DNA from: Parapristionchus giblindavisi
Lineage: Eukaryota; Nematoda; Chromadorea; Rhabditida; Diplogasteridae
DNA: 64,000 bases
Direction: 5' to 3'
Assembly: GCA_943737045.1 (NCBI GenBank)
Contig: CALSFV010000239.1
Span: 820,501-884,500, forward strand
Below are positions 1 through 12,300 of this stretch, piece after piece (position 1 is the stretch's first letter; every line of letters begins with the position of its first letter). The notes under the pieces were generated by a model, which saw only the letters and a list, made by a program, of their open reading frames with translations, was not told the origin of the DNA and made no database searches. Both the position numbers and the translations under genes were made by a program.

Positions 1-438
1 AAAATTTTCCTAGTGGCAGGCGTTGCTTCACTTTTACAGGAGACCCGTGTTAACATCCAAAAGTGTTGAAAGTGTTTCAATTGAAAAAAAAGATGTCAGA
101 AATAATAAAAAAGATGTAAGCATGATGGATATGTGATCTGATCTCTTTAGATTAATAATGGAATCTTTCCCGATGAACATGCGGCTTGTCTCATAATGGA
201 TCATTTCATAAAGAAGGATCAAATAGCTAGTCAGTATACAAAATTTGTTCATTTTACATTTTTATCGTGAAATCGGGAAATAAATTTTCCCGAAAAATTT
301 TTTTTGGGAAATTTCGGGGAAGTTCGGTAAATTTTTCAGACACCTGTGTGTAATGTTATATAAAGCAGAGAAATGAAAATAGTTGTAATAATATTTATAA
401 ATAGTAATTGAGATGCATGTGGTATTGGATGCTGGTTG
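1..438. other. Intergenic, no gene seen
   Basis: AT-rich sequence before the first gene model. Short reading frames here have no recognisable protein content. A stretch around 270-330 with repeated TTTCCCGAAAAATT-like text resembles decayed repeat DNA. Nothing else can be supported. Confidence 0.5.
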
Positions 439-1324
439 ATGCAACAAGAAATGTTATCATCTGAATTAGTGAATAGTCTATCATTGTATTCATGTCTCAA
501 ATGGATTGAACTTCCATTTGATGAAAGATCAATAAAAGAAGAGAATGAAGAAGATGATGATATGAATGATGATGATATTGTCACTCTAAAGATGGCTTAT
601 CTCAAGAATCATTATAATGATGAACATTTTGATCTTATTCATCTACAATCACTCGTTGCTAAAACTCTCTCTTGGTTGGCAAGGGAAATGAATATTGATC
701 CACTATTGAAGAGGTATCAACTATCTCTTATAGTATAATATATTAGATTGATTGATTTATTGTAGTGGTTGTATTGGTATGAGCAATATATTGAATGGTC
801 GTCTGATTGATGGATTAGATAGAGTTGTATTGAAGAATATTCATTCATATCTCTCATCTATTCCTAATCCAACACAAGAACAAACTGATTTCATTGTAAG
901 TATACTGTAAGTGTACTGTAAGTGAACGAATGTCAATTGAGACTAAACTATCTACGGAGATAGAAGGAGTTGATGTTAATCTATCTTCACTCGCTCTATC
1001 ATATTTCAAAGGAATTCAAGAAAAAGAAGAAAAGGATCTAGTTGATATTGAGAAGAATAAGTTTATGAATTGGAATGAACGAAGGAAATCATTAATAGAG
1101 GCTCAAGCTAACAAACTCAATCTAAAGGTTATTTATCCTGTGTATTATATAATTGAAAATAAAGAAATGATTTGTAGATTAAACGAGTTGAAATGGAAGA
1201 AGAAATGTCCTCATTAACATCAGAAGAAGAGAATCTATTCTTCTTCCAAAATAGACTTCTATTAGAGAAATCTGCTAGAGATAATGCAGAAGTTAGAGCT
1301 GAAGCTGCACAAATGAATAAATAG
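439..1324 (+). CDS. Unrecognised 245-residue protein, four exons
   Basis: Exons 439-713, 766-895, 942-1127 and 1178-1324 join in frame with GT-AG introns of 46-52 bases and total 738 bases, or 245 residues plus stop. An in-frame TGA at 409-411 with no ATG before 439 sets the start, unless a 5' exon exists. I do not recognise the family. The first exon holds an acidic run rich in E, D and N near residues 33-50. Residues from about 135 to the end are rich in E, K, R, L and Q and look helical or coiled-coil (IEKNKFMNWNERRK, VEMEEEMSSLTSEEENLF, ARDNAEVRAEAAQ). No signal peptide or membrane segment is seen. A small coiled-coil scaffold subunit is a possible class, but that is only a guess. Coherent splicing and coding texture make it a real gene. 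Confidence 0.72.
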
Positions 1325-1529
1325 AGTTTAATCATGATAGATAGTTTCATCCATTCATTCATAGATCTCTTTGTTATTTAATGTTATAAAGTGTTATAAT
1401 TGTTTTGTTGCCACTATAAGAATTAATGAAATGAATATGTTCGATCATTATAATATCTAAACAATAACATGTCAAGATGAGTATAAATCTATGTGGGGTT
1501 TAATTTTATGATTTCATGTTCTCGCACAG

Positions 1530-2412
1530 CAGACATGGCCCATGGTTATCCCATGGGATAGACCCACCCGCAATTTTTTTTAAAAAGTAAGTAACCCACC
1601 CGCAAAATTTCGAAAAATGTTTACTTGAAAAAATTATTAATTAATCAATCATGTCGAAAAAATTTGAAGAAAAGAGTATGGTAGCAAACTGAATAAATGA
1701 GTACGAATATGAGAAAAAGTACGATCTTTAAGTTCAGTGAAGTGATAGTAGTACGCTGTGTCGGAATTTAACGTTAACAAGAACTGAAATATTAATTGAT
1801 TCAAAAAATTTGATTTTTCGTTTAGAGAGTCGCGTACCGACAGAGAATACAGTGGACAATAAGAAATATCAAAATTATAGTGGGAAAGTGTTGTTTGGAG
1901 GGGTGCATTTTCAGGCATGATTATCGCGTACTGAATTTATTTTTTCTATTTCCTTGGTCTTAGCATATAAAAATTATTTTTTACGTCATTTCTCGTCGCG
2001 TACCGACAGAAATTCCAAATTTTCAGATGGAAATGTAAAACGAATGCGTCAAACTCATTTGCCAGAGCGTTATCCCACCGTAGGTACCATGGGATAACCC
2101 GCTGGAAATCCTCTTAAACGCAATGATCATTAAATTTCATGAGTTTCATGTTTTTCTCTGTCGGTACCCGATCAGATTGAGATACTATGCATGTAATATA
2201 GTGCAGTATTGAACGAAAACACATATTATTAAAATCAGTTCTCGTTCTTACTGTACGATAAATAGTCTAACTGTCAACTGAAATAATAACGGAGTTTAAA
2301 AAAAAAGTTTTAATTTCCCCCATTTTTTTGTGTATCCACCCGCATTTTTTGCCGAAAATCTACGTTACCCACCCGCATTTTTTGGCCGTTGGATAACCAT
2401 GGACCATGTCTG
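1530..2412. mobile_element. Non-autonomous hAT-like element with 8-bp TSD
   Basis: The element begins CAGACATGGCCCATGG and ends GGACCATGTCTG. It is flanked on both sides by the identical 8-bp direct repeat TCGCACAG (1522-1529 and 2413-2420). Imperfect terminal inverted repeats extend about 45 bases and include CCCACCCGC motifs. An 8-bp duplication with CAG...CTG ends fits the hAT superfamily. No transposase frame is present in its 883 bases, so it would depend on a transposase elsewhere. It interrupts another dispersed repeat that resumes at about 2425. Confidence 0.8.
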
Positions 2413-2902
2413 TCGCACAGCATTTTGGGAGCTGTCATGGTGTAACAGAAAAAAAGAGAAAACAGAGAGTACGCAAAAGTGAGCTTGGCGATGAGAGTAG
2501 GGTCACTGGGATTGCCGCGCAAGTTTGCCTCAAGTAGCAACAACTATGCAAGTTGCCCGCACATTGCTTTGAAACCGTTACGCCCTTGGGCAACAACGAA
2601 ACAATTTACTCGCAATTTATAAAATATTGCGCGCTTGCCGCAAGCTCGCGCTTCATTCTCTGTGTGGAAACCAGGGTTGTGCATTTTCCGTTTTCCGATT
2701 TACCGAGAAAGTCTGAAATTTTCCGATTTTTCAAAAAGTTTTCCGATCTTGTCGAGAACAAATTCAATATTTTATTACAGTAGTCGGGAGATAATTCAAT
2801 CGAGATTTTTAATCTTCCTGCATACTCGTTGTTTCTATATTTTCCTTAAATAATGAATTTTCACCAATTCGTTGCCACTAACATTCCTTGGTTATGAGCT
2901 TT

Positions 2903-3792
2903 ACAAGGGAAGCACCTCAGGCTACGGAAACGATTCTTAATGAGACCCGTATGGGTCGTTAGGGTTGAGGGGGAGACCGCCAAAAGTGGTTTCAAAATTT
3001 GCTGATGGGACCTACCAATCGATATTTTCAATCGATATTTCCAAGGCATGCGCGGCTAAAATGCCATAACTGTGTGTTAAATGAAGCTGCAGGTTTCAAA
3101 CCTGGCAGAGACAATACCCCGTGAGTGATACACAACCTGGTGGTGTATGAGCCCGATCAGTTGAATTCTGAGAAATTTCGAAATTTTATTTTTTCTTGTT
3201 TTTAGAGGTACAGGTAGTACCTACTCAGGTTAATTTCGATTATATTTAAAAGCCAGATGTCTTCTATATATAGTAGACGACAATTTTCTAGTGTTTCAAG
3301 AAATTTCGCGTTCTTCGAGGAAAGTTATAATTGAAGAAAGATGGTAGAAACCAGTTTCATAATTTTTTCGAAATTGTCTGAATTATCCCGATTTGGCTTA
3401 GACTTTGTCACGACAATTATCATGAAGACAGATGATGATCCCTATAATATAATAACTATTGATGCTCTTTTAGTCCCACAGGAAATCATTTTACTTTTTT
3501 AGACTTTCTGAGAAAATCGTGTTTGTTCAAAATATCTCAAAATTCAACCGATCGGGCTCATTCTATAACATGTTTTGCATCACTTGAGAGCTATTATCTC
3601 TGCAAAGTTTGGAAGCTGCAGCTTCATTAAGCACGGAGTTATGGCATTTAAGCGGCGCTTGTTTTGAAAAATATCGATTGGTAGGTCCCATCAGCAAATT
3701 TTGAAACCACTTTTGGCGGTCTCCCCCTCAACCCTAACGACCCATATGGGTCTCATTCAGAACCGTTTCCGTAGCCTGAGGTGCTTCCCTTG
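2903..3792. mobile_element. Foldback element with long inverted arms
   Basis: About 190-200 bases at each end are inverted copies of each other: the left arm begins ACAAGGGAAGCACCTCAGG and the right arm ends CCTGAGGTGCTTCCCTTGT. The middle, about 3100-3550, shows a weaker inverted pair around AATTCAACYGATCGGGCTCAT. No transposase is visible and no convincing target duplication was found. This is probably a large MITE. Confidence 0.72.
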
Positions 3793-3843
3793 TTAGTGTT
3801 TTATGTTCCTAGTTGCATTTGCGATTTTCTGGATCTCGATAAA

Positions 3844-4176
3844 CACGGCGGTTCAATGAAGAGAAATCCCTACATTTAACTTTGGCTTGAAGCCTCTTGC
3901 ATTACGAAAAATCGGCAAAGTTGATTTGCACTGGGCGGGATTCGAACCTACGAGGTTCGGATAGATACACAAAAGCTCTACCCACTAAACCATATCGGCA
4001 TGTCTCGCTAATCGTAAAACTCGATGATAGGTCTAGTCAGAAGCGAGCGCCCAGATATACCGTAGTCAACTTTCGCGCTGGGAGAACCTAGATGTTTTAG
4101 TGCTTATCATCACTCAGTTTGCGATACTTTCTTTCTCCGGCAAGAGCTTCTTAGTTACTATCATTGAGCCGCCGTG
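3844..4176. mobile_element. MITE with tRNA-like core, copy 1
   Basis: The ends CACGGCGGTTCAATGA and TCATTGAGCCGCCGTG are inverted repeats and are bounded by a 5-bp direct repeat ATAAA (3839-3843 and 4177-4181). The second copy at 45545-45855 has the same ends but a different 5-bp duplication, CAGTT, which shows real insertion. A tRNA-like segment lies inside on the minus strand. This copy is 333 bases and carries about 22 bases near 4080 that copy 2 lacks. The 5-bp duplication and CAC-type ends recall Transib elements, but that is inference. Confidence 0.85.
3929..4000 (-). other. tRNA-like sequence inside MITE
   Basis: On the minus strand there is a good A-box-like TGGTTTAGTGGGTAGAGC and a perfect B box GGTTCGAATCC with tRNA spacing. 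The T stem is imperfect and I cannot pair a 7-base acceptor stem, so it is unlikely to be a working tRNA. It could act as an internal Pol III promoter. Confidence 0.6.
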
Positions 4177-4189
4177 ATAAAGCAAACAA

Positions 4190-4203
4190 GGGGGGGGGGG
4201 GGG
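4190..4203 (+). repeat. G14 homopolymer
   Basis: Fourteen consecutive G residues in otherwise AT-rich DNA. Similar runs occur at 16384, 33933 and 62466, with a shorter one at 41352. Confidence 0.95.
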
Positions 4204-4551
4204 AATTTGTGTATGAAGCAAATTTAGATTTTTCCGATATTTTCTGAATTTTGCGAGAAATAATTTCGGCTTTCAATGAGATTATGAAAATATATGTTTT
4301 AAGATTTCAAAGATTAATTACTGGCGGGAAGAATCATTAGATTAATCGAAGCACAGTATCGATCCAAAATTGAAAATGTAGTTATCTCATTTTGGCCAAA
4401 ATTAGGTGTGCAGACCTCTAGTGAGATAGATGTCAATTATACACGCGATTATATATATTTTTTTAAAAACATGTACAAGTCTCCGTGTTTATTATGCGAT
4501 ATCAGGTATATCACATTCTATTCAGACTGCTATATATATATATATAGTGTA

Positions 4552-5045
4552 ATGCAAGCTGTTCGTTCTAAAGAATTGGAGAGTAGATGTAAACTGTGTG
4601 AGTCCTTTTTCTTCATTTCATTTATACCCTTTTGAATGCGATATGTGTAAAAGAGTCATATGTTCTATGTCGCACTAATGTAGTAATTGAAAGTGAATAT
4701 ATTTCCAGTGGCTGAAAGATTAACCGAATGTGCTCTAATAGTAGATCACGATCCATCTCTAGCCCTTTATCGATTGAATGAACATGTTAATCGATCTTTA
4801 CCTATTCTTGTTAATGCAAAATTGAAGTTAAATGGGAGTGGAGTAAAGTAAGTTTACTCATTATATACAATATTAATGTCTTTCTCTTTAGAATGAGTTA
4901 TGTACAAAGAGATTTGGAGAATGCAATGAAAGTTACAAAAGGAATTGAAAATAGTACTGAATGTATTGAAAGATCATCCAAATTATTAGAAGAATCTATT
5001 AAGCTCAATCAATTCATTCATCCCTTCAAGACCAACACAAAATAA
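4552..5045 (+). CDS. BORC complex subunit 8 homologue
   Basis: Exons 4552-4597, 4709-4847 and 4892-5045 join in frame to 112 residues. The protein matches BORCS8 (MEF2BNB), about 119 residues in human. The key stretch is DPSLALYRLNEHVNRSLP near residues 30-47, which mirrors the vertebrate EPSVALYRLQEHVRRSLP. The N-terminal MQAVRSKELESRCK and the C-terminal half look helical. BORC is an eight-subunit complex on the lysosome surface that recruits Arl8 and so kinesin, moving lysosomes toward axon tips and the cell periphery. The start is the first ATG of the exon, and the first intron uses a GTGAGT donor. It converges with the tubby gene, 308 bases away stop to stop. Confidence 0.88.
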
Positions 5046-5353
5046 AAATTGTAATATTAAGGTAAAATTTTAAAAGTCTTGATGCATTCGCAATATAATT
5101 TATATAAACTCTGTTTATGCGAATGCATAATGTACAATTGTGTAAATATGATAATCTCTAGATGCTCAAAGTATTTGTATGACTGGGAATGATAGTGGGA
5201 AGGTATTATGAAGTATATGAATGAAGGAGGTCAAATGATGTGTATAAGTATATGACTAGTAAGAATGAATAAGATGGAAAGCTCATTTGATATCTAGGAA
5301 TGTATGAATTTAATGAGACAAATGAATGAATCAATAACACATGTATCATTTAG
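5046..5353. other. Convergent 3' intergenic spacer
   Basis: This spacer lies between the stop codons of the BORCS8 homologue (plus) and the tubby-like gene (minus). It should hold both 3' untranslated regions. No further gene or repeat is seen. Confidence 0.7.
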
Positions 5354-8300
5354 TTATTTGAGTCGTTGTGTAATAGATGCAAGGGCGATAGCAAAAGCTT
5401 GAATGGCAGAAAATGGACGTCGGAAATCAAGAGTATAAGCTCCGCCTTCTATTCGACCAAATTGAAGAGATTGAACATTATCAAACTCAATATGATCATT
5501 TATTAAACAAGTGAGCACATATTCGATATATACCTCGATTTGGAAATTCTTGGCTGATTCTTGTGTTACTCTTCCACCGAAATCCAATTGATACACTTGA
5601 TTTTGTTCATTCCAAAATGGGGTTTTATTGTGTAGAGTATATACACGTCGATCATGCTAAATTCAAACTTAAACTATATAAAATATAATTATGAATATAA
5701 ACCTCAGATATAGCAGCTTTGACCTTCTTAATTCTTTTACCAACAGTCCGCAAATCTTTCTTTACATCATTTCCAGAGGCCTTTAAAAGAATATTTCAAT
5801 ATTTTCTATCTATGTAATCACAGGTCGAGTATGGTACAAATTACGAAGCCTGGCCTCATTTTTTCTGACCGCAAAAACATGAGCCGAAAACTGCTAAAAA
5901 ATCGAAAAAAAAACATGGCCGCATTTTGAAAATCTGTAACGTAGCTATTTGACCTATGTATATAATATGCAAACCTTCCGTTCAATTTCTTCAACCTTTT
6001 CTTGTAATTCTCTTAATTCATCTCTTATACGAATGAGATAATCCGGTCCCTCCTCAATCATTACATTTGTATTTAATCAAATCATTTACCTTTAGGAATA
6101 TATTCATTACCTCTTTCATTCTAGCCTTATTTTGACTCGTTCCTATATTCAACCTATTCAATTTGCTTCCCATGACATCTCGTTGTGATGTATTTGAATT
6201 GACTAATGCACTACTTTCATCTCCATCTCCATCAATATATTCTAGATTATCAACTTGTTCATTCCAACTATAAATAAATGAGTCATCAATATGATTATTT
6301 GTATTCCTTACTCATTAGAAGTTGATGTACATATTTGTCTATTATCTTTCTTCTTATCTCCTTTATTAACAACCAGTGACAATGCACTACATTCTCCAAC
6401 AACTGACTCAAATAGTCTATATTAATAGATGAAATGATAAATGTAATCAAGTTTACATTGAGCAAAGCCAATTCTTTCTCCGCTCCAATATCTTCAATAT
6501 CAACAAGTTTGACAGTCATTTGTCGTGGTTGTAAATGAAGAACTGAAGTCTTGTAGTTTACCTTCAAATATATCATCCATCTCAACTACAAATATCAATC
6601 ATACCTGTGCTAGAATATCTTTCGATGATTTATTACATTTAGTAATATTAAATCTAGTACAACAAACATTACTGGATATATGAGCAAGAGCATTATCATT
6701 TAGTCTTTCATATCTTCGAGAGATTAATGTTCGTATTCTTCGTTTTGATCTTCTCCATAAATTCATTCGTTGAGGGGTTGAATGTCGATTAAGAGAATTA
6801 GATAAAGGAAGGGAAAGAGCATCTTCGACTTGAGCGAATCTACCACAAGATCTTTGATATGCAATGTTATCAACTGATGGATGAATTGAAATATCGAAAT
6901 GAGGAACAAATCTAGATACAAGACGACCAATCTACAATATAATATATTAGATAATGGAATGAAATTATATGAACTTACGAGTATTGGAACTAATCCACCC
7001 ATATGTTCAATACAAAGAGAATAATTGTTGGTACCAGGTCCATTTGATTTGATTGTACAATAACATCTAGGGTCAAATAGAGTTGAGACGAATTCATTCA
7101 CTTTACATCGAGCCGGAATTCGGCATCTTAAACAAAAAAATCATAATTTAAAAGACCGTACAAAAATGAATAAATTACCGTATTATGTGGTGGTCGTACT
7201 CTTTAATTGAATCTTTTTCATGTAAAGGAATATCGATTGTAGCAAGTTTAGATGTTTCTCCTCCCAATAACCTCCAGACCTAAATCATTATATTTAAAGA
7301 TACAATACTACATTTGATTATTTACCTTATACGATAATAATCTATAAAGTGTAGGGACTCTAGTGAATATTCTAGCGACATGAATATGTCCTCCTACGGC
7401 AACAATCATGACATTACCATTATGAGCCCATGTCATTGACGTTACCTTCAATATAATCATAGATATTATATAAAATACTCTTTTACTTACTCTTTTACCA
7501 GAGGGAACATCTAAACAGTCTCTATGGAGAAGACGACCTTCATCATCAACTATATACATTTGCCCTATCATTTCAATATTTCAATATTGATCGAAAAGGA
7601 GAAATGATTACCATATTGAGTGAGCGCTGCTAGATATTTCCCATCTGGTGACCATTCAATAAAAGATATCGGTATATCCTCAAGAACAAAAGGATCAACC
7701 TGAAACGAAATAAAATGAAATTGAGAAAAGCAAAGAACACATATATGTATAAATGCATTCACTACCTGGTCAAACGAATGAAGAATATATACAAAACCAG
7801 ATTTAGCTAGAATGGCCATTTTATCGCCGCTTGATGGAGAAGTTATCCGAAAGAGTTCTTCGTTTTGACATAACTAAATGAGGAAAAAATATCGTAAATC
7901 TGTATAACAAAAATGAACCGTTCTCTCAGCAATACTGCTTCCTGTTTTAGATAATAATTGCATGATTCCATTTAATTGAATGAGAACCAATCGTTCGTCA
8001 TTCAACCACACTCCACATAATACTATCTTTAATTTTAATCTTAGAATTAATTATTTAGAGATGATTGAATACATGAGTATTTGGATAAGTTGCACTCCAT
8101 ATTCGTTGTCCTGAAGCTGATCCAATAAGAATGAAGTTATCTTCATAACATATTATTGCAGCACCTCCACAAGGTGACCACTTCACATCTCGAACCTTTA
8201 ATTACATCTATATAATCATTAAATAAGGATGATAACTCGTGCTATAGAGAAAAATAAGTCAATTGGCAAAAATCAATTCAATACAAACTACTGTATTCTG

Positions 8301-9080
8301 AATATTAATATAGACGCGCGGTAAAGCATGATTTGTTATTGAAATCGATTTTTAAGTTTTAAAAAACAAGCGTGTATTAATTTTCTTTAGTATTTTTTTA
8401 TTCGTGGAATGTACCTTCACTCCTCTTTCATTAACTAATTCAACACTCCATCGTTCATCATTTCTTGACCAAACGTAGATAACTCCATTTCTGAAAATAT
8501 GAAATGAAACATATGATAAATATTTAAAATATAATAAAATGTAAATAAAATATCGCTTTCATTACATATAATAATGAACTAATCGTTCCTTTAACAACCA
8601 CTTAACGAAAACTTTGACATTTGAAAGAAATATGTTCATACTGATCAGACGACGCCAATTTTCCTTTAGCTGTGTTCCATGTGACACATGTAACAGCTGA
8701 TTGATGTCCTCGTAGATTGAAATTATATCTGATGAAGAGTAATTTGAGTTTAATAGTTATTAAGAATATTGACGTGAAATAAGTAATAGAGGTGGTGGTT
8801 AAATAAAAATAAATCATACCGAGTATTTTCAGCATGATGAGGAGGTGTATAATCTGTTAAAGTAATACCAACTACTCCACTTTCACTCCCCACTGCTAGT
8901 TGACCATGTTCATTATCACCAATCCACTGAAGAAATCAATGTTACTTCCATATAAAAGTCACATGTCACAACATACAAAGAATTGCTCATTATCAATAAA
9001 GTTGTTATGCTTACCGCCAAAGACGTAATATTAGGTTCGATCTTGCTTCCTGGCCAATCTAGTTCCCATGCTAGTCTCAT
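5354..9080 (-). CDS. Tubby-like protein 4 (WD40 plus tubby) homologue
   Basis: A gene of many exons separated by introns of about 40-60 bases, plus one of about 195 bases near 8219-8413. The N-terminal half has WD40-type repeats: [17 protein letters not shown], a segment with [41 protein letters not shown] and [19 protein letters not shown]. These follow human TULP4 segment by segment. Then comes [16 protein letters not shown], and [19 protein letters not shown] from the tubby domain. The C terminus has [20 protein letters not shown], then [20 protein letters not shown], ending ITQRLK as TULP4 does. A 48-base intron (5486-5533) splits the tubby C-terminal part. The long low-complexity insert of mammalian TULP4 is missing, so the protein is much shorter. 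TULP4 is a proposed substrate receptor of a Cullin-5 type ligase; its role here is inferred. The ATG at 9080 is the first in its exon. Confidence 0.9.
5820..5958. repeat. Dispersed repeat in tubby-gene intron
   Basis: Intronic sequence bounded by CACAGGTCGAG and TTTGACCTATG, related to the 30209-30411 element and to 44360-44438. All three share text such as CGCATTTTGAAAATCTRTAACG with AGCTATTYGACCTATG. This copy is diverged and its target duplication is not clear. Confidence 0.55.
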
Positions 9081-9371
9081 TTTAAGACTATAACATAAGT
9101 AATAATAAAGTTAAGGTATTTGTGTACAGAAGTGATGTTCCCTCAGTCAAAAGTAGGCGGAGCTTAATGAATGCATTGTCGATCAATACATTGCCACACT
9201 CTCTCTCACTCATGGACTCTTTCACTCCTCTCAAATCTATTTCTTTCTTTTTTTAATCATGACCTTCTTTCATTTTCTTTATTGTGTTGATTCTTGTATT
9301 TTTTTTGTTTCAAAGCATAGCAAACGATGTATGTATATCGTCTTTGCAGGTCTTTCTTTGGGTAGTTCGAC
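9081..9371. promoter_or_regulatory. Divergent promoter region, tubby-like / SCAMP
   Basis: A 291-base spacer separates the divergent start codons. It contains pyrimidine-rich runs (CTCTCTCTCACTC near 9200) and no clear TATA box. Any shared promoter elements or spliced leader acceptors should lie here. Confidence 0.5.
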
Positions 9372-12300
9372 ATGTCAGCTCCAAATCCCTTTGCGGATCC
9401 TTTTCGAGTATGTGCTCAGCCAATATATATATCTCGTTAAATTTATGTTTATTTCAATGTAAGACTTTGGCATAATAGTTATGTTTTCAGGATCCAAGTG
9501 TTCAGAATTCAGCAACAGTATCAAATGATTCATCAGTTCGAGGGGATGATTTCAATCCATTTGCTGCTCCAACTCCTTCCACTCATCAAGTAAGTTTTCT
9601 ATCTACAGGCATACATGATGATGCCGCTCTGGGCTACAATAACATCATAAACTTATAAGTTTTTGAAAATGGACCGATGATCAGGAGATTTTAGAGCCAT
9701 TTAATGACCCATATTTATCCACTATTACTATTGCAATTACTCAAATTAGCGAATTACTTGAGCTAGAAGTCTTCCATTGGAAGATATCATGTTCTTGCTT
9801 CTATTCCGTTATTCTTTCCTTTTAAATATCTCATTTATTATTACGTCATTTATTTATTTAAAATATACATGGGCGCCGACATTTGGGTGCTACTGTAAAA
9901 TTAGGGCTTTTCGAAAATTGTGTGGAATGCCCCCAGAGTATACGGTATACTGTATACCCCGCCCATGTACGATTTAAAGCATTGTTATTTAATTTATGTT
10001 GCAGTAGTAATAACTGAATAATTTATACAATTGAAGTCCTCGACTTCAAACAATGGAGGTCCATCTCGATCCACAATGAATGATGAACTATTTCGTAAAC
10101 AAGAGGAATTGGAGAGGAAGGCTGAAGAATTAAGAAGAAGAGAAGATGAATTGAATAGACGAGGATCGTCAAATCAAAATGTAATTTATTTATCTTTTCT
10201 TCTATGATCATTGTACACTAAAGAAAAGTTAAACAACGCTGATTCTATGTGTTTTTATCCAATTCAGAAAGCTCGGCTACCTATTTAAATAATTGTGACT
10301 TCTCGCATATTTGAACTTTATCGCAAACTGACTTGTTCGATCGATTCGAAATTCAATTTCAAAGCGTGATTTTAAATTTATTTCCTGTGTTTAATTTTTT
10401 AAACAGCTACAGATAATTCCTTCTTTTTTTTCTTGAAAAACAGAACCTTGTTATGGTAGCGTTGGGTGGTGATTGTTTGGTCTATAATCCAATTTCATTA
10501 AAGATATTGTGAATTACAGAATTCAGCTCGTCCTCATAATTGGCCTCCTCTACCTACCTTCATTCCAATCGAACCATGCTTTTATCAGGTATTATTAACA
10601 ACACTATCTATCAAATACAAATTTGAAGTACAAAAAATTTTGAAAACCAAAAGCCTCAATGTATATTATAAAAAGTGACTAATGAATTGCCGTAACTAGA
10701 GGATAATTATGCTTTAAAGGATATCGAAGTAGAAATCCCTGCTCAATTCCAAAAGACTGTCACCCTTGTATATCATTCCTTCCTTGTGTAAGTTTTAAAT
10801 ACTATATCTTTCTATATTTATACAATTGAATATTTGATAATGATTCAGATATGTTCTTGCATTGGTCGTCAATGTAATTGCATCTCTCATTGCATTTCTC
10901 TTTGTTGGAGGTAATCATATATATGATAAGATATCATTTTGTCCTTAAAAACACAAAGAAATATTGATTTCCTTAAAATGTATAAATGTTTAAGGTGGAA
11001 TCGGTCTTCTTATGTTATCTATAATAGAATTGATCATCTTCTCCCCATGTGCATTTCTATTCTGGTTTCGTCCTGTTTACAAGGTTGCATCATTCTTCAC
11101 TATCCTTAGTCTTATTCCTCTTATTGGATAGGCTTTCCGAAATGATTCATCATTCAACTTTATGATATTCTTCTTTGTTCTATTCATCCATTGTATATTC
11201 TGCTTTGTTCAAACTCTTGGTTTCTCCAGTTATGCAGTTGGATGGGTTAGTCTATTCTATTTGATTCATTATCTAATCAATAGATTCTTTTAGGTGAATA
11301 GTGTTGAAGCATACAGTATCAGTGTTCCCAGTGCCATCATTATGACTATATCTGCTATCACCTTTACTGCTGCATTTGTTGGAATGATTCTATCCCTTCT
11401 TAAGGTATCTTTAAATTTACATATACCATAACTGATTCCCTATTAACATATTATTTATTTGTTTATCTATCTGTAAAAAAAGAGTAATGAAGGAAAAAAA
11501 GGAGTGATGGAATTCCGTCGCTTTATGCGATTTCACTCGGTAACTAGAGACACTGAATATGGAGGCATTATTTTTCAATAGAATAGAATTAGATCTATGA
11601 AGAATAAGTACAAGCAATTCTGTTTTTATAATAATTTATTTTTAAAAAAAATATGACAAAAATATGAGGAAGAATGAGCAAAGAGTGTGATTTTGATCGG
11701 ATGTACAGTATAATTTTAAAATTTCCTCCAAAAAAGAGGCAACGACTAAATAAACAGTGAATTTTTAATATAACATGTTCGTATTTCAAGTCTATTCTAA
11801 CATCATCAATTTATGCTTACTTTCGTGGGATCAATCACTAAAAAAATATTTTTCCTCCTTGTAAAAAAAGTGGAATCAGACTTTTTGTTTTGCTAATTTG
11901 AAGCGCTCTTTATGCGGCTCTTCTTCTTCCTTCTCTTCCTATTGTACCGTGGACGACAGGGCTGTGCGGCAAGGCATATTTTCGGCAATTCGGCAAACCG
12001 GCAATTATCGAAAACAAATATTTTCGGCAAATACGGCAATTTCGGCAATTCGGCAATTTTCTCCAAAAACGTATTTTAATGATTTTTTTATCTTTTGTAG
12101 GCTTAAATCGAGTAATTAACATTTTTGCACCAATTGGAATAACGATCAACAAAAAGGCAGCGAAAATGGTGATTAAACCCTCAACATATTGTTAAAATAT
12201 AAATTGCCGATTTAAAAAAAAATGCCGAAATTGCCGGTTCGGCAATTACGGCAATGGAAAACCGGCAATTTCGGCAAAGCGGCAACGCCTTGCCGCACAG

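Larger units (their letters stand above)
1325..4551. other. Transposon-rich intergenic region
   Basis: More than 3 kb without a supported host gene. It contains the hAT-like element 1530-2412, part of a dispersed repeat at about 2425-2500, the foldback element 2903-3792, the tRNA-like MITE 3844-4176 and a 14-base G run at 4190-4203. Between 2545 and 2900 and between 4204 and 4551 I see only AT-rich repeat-like sequence. Confidence 0.7.

Noticed and set aside
3929..4000. Functional tRNA gene
   Set aside because: The acceptor stem cannot be paired, the T stem has a mismatch, and the segment is copied within a transposon.
2671..4412. One large hAT element from CAGGGTTGTGCA to TGCAGACCTCTAG
   Set aside because: The proposed ends match only loosely and no 8-bp duplication was found around them.
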